DNA from: Deltaproteobacteria bacterium
GTDB taxonomy: Bacteria > Myxococcota > Polyangia > Haliangiales > Haliangiaceae
Reading direction: 5' to 3'
Assembly (NCBI GenBank): GCA_018262455.1
Contig: JAGSPR010000270.1
Location: 1-9,394, forward strand
DNA: 9,394 nt
The translations under genes were made by a program, and so were the position numbers. Shown here piece after piece: positions 1 through 6,183 of this stretch. The notes below the pieces were generated by a model. The model searched no databases. It saw only the letters and a list, made by a program, of their open reading frames with translations, and had not been told where the DNA came from. Numbering within the stretch: the stretch's first letter is position 1; every line of letters begins with the position of its first letter.

Positions 1-59
1 GCGGGATCGAACGGCGGGAGCTTGCCGTGGACGACGGCGGTCGGGACCTGGTCGCTCAT
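1..59 (-). CDS. N-terminal fragment of an unidentified protein (runs off the left edge)
   Basis: An ATG on the minus strand at 59 opens a frame with no stop to the window edge. It gives about 19 residues beginning MSDQVPTAVVHGKLPPFDP. The gene would be divergent from the aldolase-like gene at 182, sharing an upstream region of roughly 120 bp. No convincing ribosome binding site is visible. The fragment is too short for a family call. DUF6986-type lyases often sit beside purine/allantoin catabolism genes in other bacteria (recalled, not checked), so an allantoicase-like product is conceivable but only a guess. Confidence 0.4.
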   Translation of the reverse strand, partial: MSDQVPTAVVHGKLPPFDP

Positions 60-181
60 GTGCGCCGAGGCGTAACACGCAAGCGCACCCGATGACGAGC
101 ACGGACGTGGGGACAGGTCCGGATGACCGACCACGGGCTCGATCCCGTGACGTAGGGCCAGCACCCGCGATACAACGCGCC

Positions 182-1537
182 ATGCCGGTTCGCACGATCC
201 TCCCCGAGAAGAAGCTCCAGAAGGCCCTCGATCGCGTCCAGCGCGCCCAGACCCGCGTGTTCGACCGCTACCCCGGCGACTCCGGCGCGCGCCAGCCCGT
301 GCACACCGTCTACGGCGGCGCGCACCTGTTCACGGCCGACACCGCGAAGAAGCTCGGCGAGCTGGCGATCCGTGCGCTCGACACCTACGCGCCGAACGCC
401 GCCACGTTCGCCGAGGCACTCGGGATCCGTGGCGAGCTCGCGCCCAAGGTCTACGAGCGGGTCCGCAGCAAGCTCGCGCGCGAAGCCGTCGAGGACTTCC
501 GGATCGACTTCGAGGATGGCTATGGCAACCGCCCCGACGAAGAGGAGGACGGCCATGCCGCCTCCGCAGGCCACCAGGTGGCTGCGGGGCTCGCGGCCGG
601 CACGCTGCCGCCGTTCATCGGCATCCGCATCAAGCCCCTGACGCGTGACCTCGCGGCACGCTCGCTGCGCACGCTCGACGTGTTCCTCAGCGAGCTGCTC
701 GACAAGAGCGCCGGGCAGCTGCCGCCGAACTTCGTGATCACGCTCCCGAAGATCCTCTGCAAGACCGACGTCGAGACCCTGGTCGACGTGCTCGAGATCT
801 TCGAAGACCGCGCGGGCCTCGATCACGGCGCGCTGCGCATCGAGTTCATGGTCGAGACGACCCAGAGCATCTTCGATCCGGAGGGCCGCTCGATCCTGCC
901 CCGCCTCCACCGCGCGGCCGCGGGGCGGCTCACCGGTGCGCACTTCGGGACCTACGACTACACCGCGAACTGCGACATCACCGCCGCGCACCAGCACATG
1001 CGGCACCCGGCGTGCGACTTCGCCAAGCACATGATGAAGGTGGCGTTCGCAGGGACCGGCGTGATGCTGTCCGATGGCGCGACGAACATCATGCCGGTGC
1101 CTCCGCACCGCGGGAAGGACCTCACCGAGGACCAGAAGCGCGACAACCGCGCCGCGGTGTTCTCGGCGTGGCGGCTCCACGCCGACGATCTGCGCCACTC
1201 GCTCGTCAACGGCTTCTACCAGGGCTGGGACCTCCATCCCGGCCAGCTGCCGACGCGCTATGGCGCCGTCTACGCGTTCTTTCTCGATGGCCTCGCCGCC
1301 GCGTCCGACCGGCTTCGTAACTTCGTCGACAAGGCCGCCCAGGCCACGCTCGTCGGCGACGTGTTCGACGACGCCGCGACCGGGCAGGGCCTGCTCAACT
1401 ACTTCCTGCGCGGCATCGCGTGCGGCGCGGTCACCGAGCAGGAGGCGCTCGCCACCGGGCTGTCACTCGAGGAAATCCGCGCCAAGTCGTTCGTCAAGAT
1501 CATGGCGGCGCGGCGCGCCAAGCCCGAGCCGCAGTAG
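182..1537 (+). CDS. CitE/HpcH-type aldolase/lyase (DUF6986-like)
   Basis: This 451-residue protein resembles the citrate lyase beta/HpcH-HpaI TIM-barrel superfamily, in the longer DUF6986-type branch. Members cleave or form C-C bonds in 2-oxo acids or acyl-CoA esters using a divalent metal; the substrate of this branch is not known to me. Visible motifs are DFEDGYG (about residues 109-115, an acidic metal-site loop), RIEFMVETTQ (219-228, probable metal-binding Glu) and GAHFGTYDYTA (252-262). The frame opens at 92, but those first 30 residues are Arg/Pro-rich with no family-like sequence. I therefore prefer the internal ATG at 182, although neither start has a clear Shine-Dalgarno. The protein is probably cytosolic: no signal peptide or membrane segment. 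It is divergent from the gene at the left edge and stops before a palindromic spacer. Superfamily assignment is fairly secure, the reaction is not. Confidence 0.8.
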   Translation: MPVRTILPEKKLQKALDRVQRAQTRVFDRYPGDSGARQPVHTVYGGAHLFTADTAKKLGELAIRALDTYAPNAATFAEALGIRGELAPKVYERVRSKLAREAVEDFRIDFEDGYGNRPDEEEDGHAASAGHQVAAGLAAGTLPPFIGIRIKPLTRDLAARSLRTLDVFLSELLDKSAGQLPPNFVITLPKILCKTDVETLVDVLEIFEDRAGLDHGALRIEFMVETTQSIFDPEGRSILPRLHRAAAGRLTGAHFGTYDYTANCDITAAHQHMRHPACDFAKHMMKVAFAGTGVMLSDGATNIMPVPPHRGKDLTEDQKRDNRAAVFSAWRLHADDLRHSLVNGFYQGWDLHPGQLPTRYGAVYAFFLDGLAAASDRLRNFVDKAAQATLVGDVFDDAATGQGLLNYFLRGIACGAVTEQEALATGLSLEEIRAKSFVKIMAARRAKPEPQ

Positions 1538-1551
1538 CCCGGGGGGCCGTT

Positions 1552-1580
1552 CTTGGGGGGCCCCCCAAGGGGGACCCTTG
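1552..1580. terminator. G/C palindrome and overlapping hairpin, possible terminator
   Basis: Fourteen bases after the aldolase stop lies a perfect 18-bp palindrome (1552-1569): CTT, six G, six C, AAG. A second hairpin overlaps it: CAAGGG (1566-1571), a 3-base loop, then CCCTTG (1575-1580). The two structures compete for the same bases. No T-run follows, so this is not a textbook intrinsic terminator. Its position directly after a stop and before a tRNA suggests transcript termination or 3'-end protection. Confidence 0.4.
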
Positions 1581-1590
1581 CCGTGGGGTG

Positions 1591-1622
1591 ATTTCGATCC
1601 TTGCTTCGCTGCGGACCGAAAT
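1591..1622. repeat. Imperfect inverted repeat in the aldolase-tRNA spacer
   Basis: ATTTCG (1591-1596) pairs with CGAAAT (1617-1622). After one mismatch, TCC (1598-1600) pairs with GGA (1613-1615), leaving a 12-base loop. The result is a 9-bp stem with one mismatch. It could be a further terminator element or a dispersed intergenic palindrome; only one copy is in this window, so repetition cannot be judged. Confidence 0.35.
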
Positions 1623-1667
1623 TGATCGATCCGGCGCGGGCCCCGTGCATGGGTTGGCCTTACATGG

Positions 1668-1696
1668 TTGCGGTCGAGCGCGCTCTCATGTAGACA
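1668..1696 (+). promoter_or_regulatory. Candidate sigma70-type promoter of tRNA-His
   Basis: TTGCGG (1668-1673) is separated by 17 bases from TAGACA (1691-1696). This would start transcription near 1703, just ahead of the mature tRNA 5' end at 1709. The -35 matches the consensus at its first three bases and the -10 is weak. Position and spacing are the main support. Confidence 0.3.
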
Positions 1697-1708
1697 CTCC
1701 TTCCACAC

Positions 1709-1785
1709 GGCGGACGTAGCTCAGTTGGTAGAGCGCCAGGTTGTGGTCCTGGATGTCGCGGGTTCGAGCCCCGTCGTTCGCCCCA
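1709..1785 (+). tRNA. tRNA-His (anticodon GTG)
   Basis: A full cloverleaf can be folded. G-1 (1709) faces the discriminator C (1782), the hallmark of tRNA-His. The acceptor stem GCGGACG (1710-1716) pairs with CGTTCGC (1775-1781), with one G-T wobble. The D stem is GCTC/GAGC. The anticodon stem CCAGG/CCTGG holds the loop TTGTGGT, with anticodon GTG at 1743-1745. The T arm is GCGGG-TTCGAGC-CCCGT. CCA is encoded at 1783-1785. The tRNA delivers histidine at CAC/CAU codons and appears complete. It stands alone, with no second tRNA nearby. Confidence 0.97.
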
Positions 1786-2083
1786 AAGTTTCAGGTACTT
1801 CGACGTTAGGCCGAGCGGTGGCAGCTTCGCCAGTATCGCGTTTCGCGGCGGGATCTCCGTCCCTGCCACTGCCCACGCGATCGAGGCTGGCGGGACGCTC
1901 ACCGACCTCCAGTTCGGTGGCGACAGCGTCTCGGGCGAGCCTCTCGGCCGCCCTGTGCTCGTTGCCCGGCTCGTTGCCGCGTCCAGTGAGATCGCCGCCG
2001 ACGCTCAAGGCGATCCGTTCGCCATCTGGCCCGCAAGACCGTGTCTACCGAAGCGCTCACCGACGCATAGGCTCGACTACGAA
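1786..2083. other. Intergenic stretch downstream of tRNA-His, no supported gene
   Basis: These 298 bases separate the tRNA from the convergent stop of the DUF362 gene. GC is about 64%, closer to the chromosome than to the DUF362 gene. One plus frame, beginning YFDVRPSGGSFAS near 1796, stays open with mostly G/C third positions into the DUF362 gene. It has no early start codon, no ribosome site and no recognisable family. It may be the remnant of a gene cut by rearrangement, or chance openness in GC-rich DNA. I see no terminator, integrase fragment or clear repeat here. Confidence 0.4.
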
Positions 2084-3337
2084 CTACTGAGAAGAACGAA
2101 GGGATTGGATCTGCTCGAGCGCCTGCTCGTAGATCGAATACTGCTCTCCCTCGCTTTCTTCGGGATCAATATATTTCATCCATACCCCATGGCCGGGATT
2201 CTCTCGCGAGAGCCTGGCTCGGTGATCGCTCACATCTCCGCCGGCGTCAGCCCACTTGACTTCCCCATCTTGCATCAAGATGTACTTCCCGGCGTACCGG
2301 TCGGTGATCTGCTTCTGGTTGTCGAGATAAACCATCGCCTGCTCGACCGTGGTTCGCCGCCAGGAAATGATCCGCTCATTCGAATCCATCTTCTTCGTGA
2401 AGAACTCACCCAGGGCAGCCTGCGCTTCCGTCTGAAAATCAATCTGCTGGAGATCGACGGTGCCAAAACCGCTGTTGGCAGCGATGAGCAAATGATTCCT
2501 TTCGCGGTGAAAGGGCGGCGTGAGCCAATCGGATCGGGGATCATGCCCCATCAGGTGGGTAATGCATGCATCGGTCGATGTCACCTGATCGCCGGCGACT
2601 AGCGTATCGCAGATACGGGGATGTTCGCCTTTGCCCCACTCTTCACCGGCCTGACAAACCAGCGCGTCAATGATGTTCAGCGCCGGGTTGAAGAGTCGTC
2701 CAAGGTCAGCCAGCAGATAGGGCAACCGCACCAGGTGGTGGTAGTAGGTCCGCGGGCGGCCACCCGGCAGCATGGGCATCAGACCAAACAGGTTCTTCAT
2801 GCACAAGGTCACGCCCATGAACAGGTGGTTCTTCATCTTCTGAACCGATACGAATTCATCTGCATCCAGGACCGACTGCTGAACGGGGTATTTCTGGAAC
2901 ATCAGCCCCCCGCCCGGTACCGGAACCCACCGCACCGGCTCATCATTGCCTTCGAACAAAGGCACCTCAAATTCATCGAGGAGCGGTAGGAGGGTATTGA
3001 ATTCTTTGCGGCTCCCGCCCTCGGGAACCTGTGACACGCCGACATCCACGACGAACAACTCGGCGCGAGTGCGCTCGCGCAGCAGACGCAACGTGGCGCG
3101 TGCAACGGGGTCGCTGACAAGCTGCTGGCGCTGGCCCTGGTGCATCACCACGTCGTCAGGCGGGTATTCTTGATTGAACTTGATGGCAATCCTCCCAGCC
3201 TTCTCAAGTCGCTCCCAGGTTCGTTCCAGTGGATCGGTGGCGCGGCGCAGCGCGCGATACACTTCTTCGTCACTCGACCGGAAATCGCAGTGCACCGCTC
3301 GCACGCGGTAATCTTTCCCATTCGCCTTGTGACTCAT
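2084..3337 (-). CDS. DUF362 domain-containing protein
   Basis: This 417-residue protein shows the DUF362 pattern. VQKMKNHLFMGVTLCMKNLFG (about 165-185) matches the family's K-H...VTL-KNL-G signature. NIIDALVCQAGEEWGKG (about 221-237) and LVAGDQVTSTDACITHLMGHDP (about 246-267) match the following conserved blocks. Family function is unknown; some members carry a 4Fe-4S ferredoxin domain. This one has isolated cysteines (17, 179, 228, 243, 258) and no CxxC cluster. No signal peptide or membrane helix is seen. I chose the ATG at 3337 because GAGGG lies just upstream (3342-3346); an in-frame start at 3373 lacks that support. GC is about 55-60%, with codons such as AAA, TAT, ATT and GAA, unlike its neighbours, which suggests horizontal transfer. 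It follows rdgB on the same strand, 88 bases away. Confidence 0.85.
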   Translation of the reverse strand: MSHKANGKDYRVRAVHCDFRSSDEEVYRALRRATDPLERTWERLEKAGRIAIKFNQEYPPDDVVMHQGQRQQLVSDPVARATLRLLRERTRAELFVVDVGVSQVPEGGSRKEFNTLLPLLDEFEVPLFEGNDEPVRWVPVPGGGLMFQKYPVQQSVLDADEFVSVQKMKNHLFMGVTLCMKNLFGLMPMLPGGRPRTYYHHLVRLPYLLADLGRLFNPALNIIDALVCQAGEEWGKGEHPRICDTLVAGDQVTSTDACITHLMGHDPRSDWLTPPFHRERNHLLIAANSGFGTVDLQQIDFQTEAQAALGEFFTKKMDSNERIISWRRTTVEQAMVYLDNQKQITDRYAGKYILMQDGEVKWADAGGDVSDHRARLSRENPGHGVWMKYIDPEESEGEQYSIYEQALEQIQSLRSSQ

Positions 3338-3424
3338 ACATCCCTCTATTGGAAGAATCGGTTCCGCCAGCAAGTCGGGCGAACGCGGTGAATCTTCGGT
3401 GCGGTCCCGTTGGAGACCATTCTA

Positions 3425-3452
3425 ATCATAGAGAAGATACATCTGGAGTCAG
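3425..3452 (-). promoter_or_regulatory. Candidate promoter of the DUF362 gene
   Basis: On the minus strand, CTGACT (3447-3452) is followed after 16 bases by TATGAT (3425-3430), an AT-rich -10-like element five of six matching consensus. Transcription would start near 3418, giving a leader of about 80 bases. The site overlaps the 3' end of rdgB, so the DUF362 gene may be expressed independently of the upstream housekeeping genes. Confidence 0.35.
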
Positions 3453-4082
3453 CAGCTTCAAGTAGGCGCGCAGGCGCGGCTCGAGCGCCCGCATCGCACT
3501 GCCGCGATGAGAGATCGCATTCTTCGCGGCGTGACCGATCTCGGCCATCGTCTGGCCGTTCGGCAGCAGGAACAGTGGGTCGTACCCGAAGCCGCCGGTG
3601 CCGCGCGGGATCTCGAGGATCGTGCCCTCGCACACGCCGTCGGCGGTCAGCGTCTCGCGCCCGAGTGGACCGGTGACGTCTGCGAACGCGAGCACCGCGC
3701 GGTAGCGAGCGGTCCGTCGCTCCACGGGAACACCTGCGAGCTCGGCGAGCAGCTTCGCATTGTTGGCGTCGTCACCGGCGCCTCCGGCGTAACGTGCACT
3801 GTAGACGCCTGGCGCGCCACCGAGGGCGTCGACCTCGAGCCCGCTGTCATCGGCGAGCGCAGGCAGCCCGGACGCTTGCGAGATCTCGCGGGCCTTCTTG
3901 ATCGCGTTGCCGACGAACGTGTCGGCATCCTCCTCGACTTCGGGGAGCGCTCTGCCGCAGCGTGCGGCGGCCTGGTCGACATCGAGCACCGCGATCCCGC
4001 CGAGCAGCTGCCGCAGCTCGACGAGCTTGCCCTTGTTGCGGGTGGCGAACACCACCGAGCGGCCTTGCTCAGCGTTGTCCAT
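3426..4082 (-). CDS. rdgB: Non-canonical purine NTP pyrophosphatase (RdgB/HAM1 family)
   Basis: RdgB hydrolyses dITP, ITP and XTP to the monophosphate and pyrophosphate, keeping deaminated purines out of DNA and RNA. The 218-residue protein has all family landmarks: [11 protein letters not shown] (13-23, the S/T-x-N-x-x-K nucleotide loop), [20 protein letters not shown] (77-96, acidic Mg-binding and catalytic region), [11 protein letters not shown] (161-171) and SHRG (191-194). Length is close to the usual 195-210. The ATG lies inside the end of rph (14-nt overlap) with AGGA seven bases ahead, so the two are probably cotranscribed. The C-terminal residues lie next to the low-GC DUF362 region and are encoded by more AT-rich codons than the rest, so the native 3' end may have been altered there. 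Confidence 0.95.
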   Translation of the reverse strand: MDNAEQGRSVVFATRNKGKLVELRQLLGGIAVLDVDQAAARCGRALPEVEEDADTFVGNAIKKAREISQASGLPALADDSGLEVDALGGAPGVYSARYAGGAGDDANNAKLLAELAGVPVERRTARYRAVLAFADVTGPLGRETLTADGVCEGTILEIPRGTGGFGYDPLFLLPNGQTMAEIGHAAKNAISHRGSAMRALEPRLRAYLKLLTPDVSSL

Positions 4083-4779
4083 CGGCGATCCTGCGCTGCG
4101 CAGCAGCGAGCTCGCGGAGACCTCCGCTCGCGAGGTCGAGCATCGCGTCGAGCTGCTTGCGATCGAAGGTGCCCTGCTCGGCGGTGCCCTGCACCTCGAT
4201 CAGGGTGCCATCCTCCGTGCCGACCACGTTCATGTCGACCTCGGCCCGCGAGTCCTCGACGTAAGGAAGATCGAGCACGACCTCGCCATCGACGACGCCG
4301 ACCGACACCGCGGCCACCGGTGGCCTGAGCGCCCGGGCATCCGGGAGCACGCCCTCGCGAACGAGCTTGCCGATCGCCAGCGCCAGCGCCACCCACGCGC
4401 CGGTGATCGACGCCACGCGGGTCCCCCCGTCGGCAGACAGCACGTCGCAATCGACCGCGATCGTGCGCTCACCGAGGAACTGCAAGTCAACTGCCGCGCG
4501 CAGCGACCGCCCGATCAGGCGCTGGATCTCCTTGCCGCGTCCACCCGGGTCGCGCTTGCTCCGCGTGTGCGTGGAGCGCGGCAGCATCGCGTACTCCGCG
4601 GTGAGCCAGCCCTGGCCCTTGCCGACCAGGAACGCGGGCACGCCCTTCTCGACACTCGCGGCGCACAGCACCCAGGTATCGCCGAGCTTGATCAGCGCGG
4701 AGCCCTCCGCGTGTTTCTGATAGTGCGGGATGATCTCGAGGGTGCGGAGCTGATCGGGACGTCTGCCATCGGGGCGCAT
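4069..4779 (-). CDS. rph: Ribonuclease PH
   Basis: RNase PH is a phosphorolytic 3'-5' exoribonuclease that trims tRNA precursors and structured RNAs, acting as a ring-shaped hexamer. The 236 residues match the family from end to end: [11 protein letters not shown] (2-12), [18 protein letters not shown] (53-70), [16 protein letters not shown] (80-95, RNA-binding and oligomer region), then [20 protein letters not shown] (110-129) with the GTR phosphate-binding site. Length is normal. The start at MRPDGR is the usual family start, although no strong Shine-Dalgarno precedes it. Its stop lies 14 nt inside rdgB, a pairing often seen in bacteria. A 65-bp gap separates it from the PilZ-like gene upstream. 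It may be transcribed from that gene or from an undetected promoter. Confidence 0.96.
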   Translation of the reverse strand: MRPDGRRPDQLRTLEIIPHYQKHAEGSALIKLGDTWVLCAASVEKGVPAFLVGKGQGWLTAEYAMLPRSTHTRSKRDPGGRGKEIQRLIGRSLRAAVDLQFLGERTIAVDCDVLSADGGTRVASITGAWVALALAIGKLVREGVLPDARALRPPVAAVSVGVVDGEVVLDLPYVEDSRAEVDMNVVGTEDGTLIEVQGTAEQGTFDRKQLDAMLDLASGGLRELAAAQRRIADGQR

Positions 4780-4844
4780 GATGGCGGGCAGGCTACCTCA
4801 AAGCGGGTGATCCAGCCCTCGATCCAGCGCCGGGCGTTCGGCCG

Positions 4845-6155
4845 TCAGGTGTTGTCGCGGGTGAGGCGCTTCGCCGCGTCACGCACCGCGTGCGGGTAGG
4901 CGGTCTGCTGCGTCGCGGCCTTGAGCTCGTGCTTCGGCATGAGCCGGAGCACGCGCAGGATCTGGTCCGCTCCGAGCCGGGGGTTACCGAGCAGGGCGCG
5001 CCTGACCTCGGGAATCTGCAGCCATCCACCGTTGCCGACGATCATCTCGAGCATGAGCCGTGGCAGCGTCCCCATCCGGGCGATCCGCGCGACCTCGGGT
5101 GCGGTCAGGCGCGGGTTGCGCAGCAAGGCTTCCCACACGTTCTTGCCGTAGATCCGCTCGAGCGTGATCCGCTCGTTCGGATCGCTGCTGTTCGCCTTCT
5201 TGATCTGATCGCGCATCGAGAGGCCGCGTAGCCGCTCTTGCATGTTGAGCGCGAGCTTGCCGCGCTCCTCTGCCACAGGCTCGGCGGACTCGGTGGTGGC
5301 GGCAGCGTCGGCAGCGTCGGCAGCGTCGGCAGCGTCGGCAGCGTCGGCAGTGCCGGCGAGCTCGCCAGCGTCGGCGGAGCAGGGGGCATCGGCGAGCTCG
5401 GCGGAGCTGGCGGTGTCGACGGAGCTGGCGGTGTCGGCGGAGTCTTCGTCGCCCGCGCGGTCGAGCTCGAGGTCATCGAGCGCGCCGATCTGGCGCTCGA
5501 CCATCGCGTTGAGGTCCGAGAGTGCGGACGTGGCCGCCCACTCCGCATCGGGCCGCGTGCGACTGGACACCCCGACCGGACTCTCCGAGCTCTCGAGGTC
5601 TTGCCACGTCGCGGCACCGAGTCGATCGTCGGCAGGTGGGCGGTCCGCGGACGCGCGGACGCCGTCCGAGCTTCGGATGCTGCCGTCCGAGCCGCGGACT
5701 CCTGGGTCCGATCGTCGGACACTGCCGGCCGTGCTCCGGATGCTGCCGTCCGCGTTGAGGATCCCGTGGTTGAACGCCGGTACGAGCGGCGCGGCCTTGT
5801 GCGTGACGGGCAGGACCCGGCGCCGGACGGTGGTCTGCGGCTCCTGCTCGACTGGCAGCGTGAACGTGTCGAGGGAATCGTCGACGTCGGGCGCGCTGAT
5901 CGCAGTCGTGAACACGAGGACCTGAGCCTTCATCGCGGCGTCGAAGCCGACGAGCTCGAGCCCTGCACCACCCCGGCCATCGATGTAGACCACGCGCGCA
6001 TCGAGCAGGAGCTCGTCGTTGCCGGCACGGATCACGAGGTCGCATTGCTCGTTGACCGCGAGCTCGCAGTCAGTCACGAAGACCCCACCCACCGCGAGGT
6101 CGCGCGCGAGCCGTGAGTCGGCTACCACCGCGAGCACAACCGTCGGCCGACTCAT
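4845..6155 (-). CDS. PilZ-like protein with disordered linker and helical C-terminal repeat domain
   Basis: The 436-residue protein has three parts. Residues 1-85 look like a PilZ beta-barrel (SRLARDLAVGGVFV, then VVYIDGRGGAGLELVGF), the fold that often binds cyclic di-GMP. The usual RxxxR plus DxSxxG motifs are only partly present, so binding is uncertain. Residues 86-300 are low-complexity: a Ser/Gly/Arg/Asp stretch (137-170), then an acidic Ala/Asp/Ser stretch with five DAA units (271-285). Residues 304-432 are predicted helical and contain a duplicated motif, ALLRNPRLTAPEVARIARM (343-361) and ALLGNPRLGADQILRVLRLM (387-406), suggesting a HEAT-like fold. I use the ATG at 6155: the frame is open further upstream, but that extension antisense-overlaps no domain and lies within fecR. 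No membrane segment. It follows fecR by 28 bp and may belong to the same operon. Confidence 0.8.
   Translation of the reverse strand: MSRPTVVLAVVADSRLARDLAVGGVFVTDCELAVNEQCDLVIRAGNDELLLDARVVYIDGRGGAGLELVGFDAAMKAQVLVFTTAISAPDVDDSLDTFTLPVEQEPQTTVRRRVLPVTHKAAPLVPAFNHGILNADGSIRSTAGSVRRSDPGVRGSDGSIRSSDGVRASADRPPADDRLGAATWQDLESSESPVGVSSRTRPDAEWAATSALSDLNAMVERQIGALDDLELDRAGDEDSADTASSVDTASSAELADAPCSADAGELAGTADAADAADAADAADAAATTESAEPVAEERGKLALNMQERLRGLSMRDQIKKANSSDPNERITLERIYGKNVWEALLRNPRLTAPEVARIARMGTLPRLMLEMIVGNGGWLQIPEVRRALLGNPRLGADQILRVLRLMPKHELKAATQQTAYPHAVRDAAKRLTRDNT
5301..5345. repeat. Perfect 9-bp tandem repeat, five copies, inside the PilZ-like gene
   Basis: Five exact head-to-tail copies of GGCAGCGTC (plus strand) fill 45 bases, with a degenerate sixth copy from 5346. 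On the coding strand each unit is GACGCTGCC, giving the Asp-Ala-Ala run of the linker. Because the unit is three codons long, gain or loss of copies keeps the reading frame. The exactness suggests recent slippage expansion. Confidence 0.95.
5674..5752. repeat. 16-bp direct repeat in the Ser/Arg-rich linker
   Basis: CGGATGCTGCCGTCCG occurs at 5674-5689 and again at 5737-5752, exactly 63 bases (21 codons) apart. The DNA between and around holds weaker variants. Together they encode a degenerate run of short Gly-Ser-(Ile/Val)-Arg-Ser-like units (protein residues about 137-168). It keeps reading frame like the 9-bp array but is older and more diverged. Confidence 0.8.
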
Positions 6156-6183
6156 CTCGGCCGATTCTAACCACGGTCGGGGG

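Noticed and set aside
92..181. N-terminal extension of the aldolase-like protein starting at 92
   Set aside because: The 30 extra residues are low-complexity Arg/Pro/Asp with no ribosome site; the family-like sequence begins after the ATG at 182.
56..1237. Long minus-strand open frame of 393 codons opposite the aldolase-like gene
   Set aside because: It is the antisense shadow of a well-supported gene in GC-rich DNA; its sequence is Arg/Val/Glu-rich with no family motif.
1660..2008. Minus-strand frames over tRNA-His giving peptides such as RRGSNPRHPGPQPGALPTE
   Set aside because: These are well-known spurious translations of antisense tRNA sequence.
3377..3385. GGGCGAACG as a possible attachment-site copy of the tRNA-His 3' end
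   Set aside because: It matches tRNA bases 1775-1783 over only nine bases and in inverted orientation; integration would leave a longer direct repeat.
5301..5345. The tandem array as a CRISPR
   Set aside because: Units are 9 bp and contiguous with no spacers, and the array is inside a coding frame.
5238..6116. Plus-strand frame with a Gly-Ser-Val repeat
   Set aside because: The repeat is only the 9-bp array read on the opposite strand of the PilZ-like gene.
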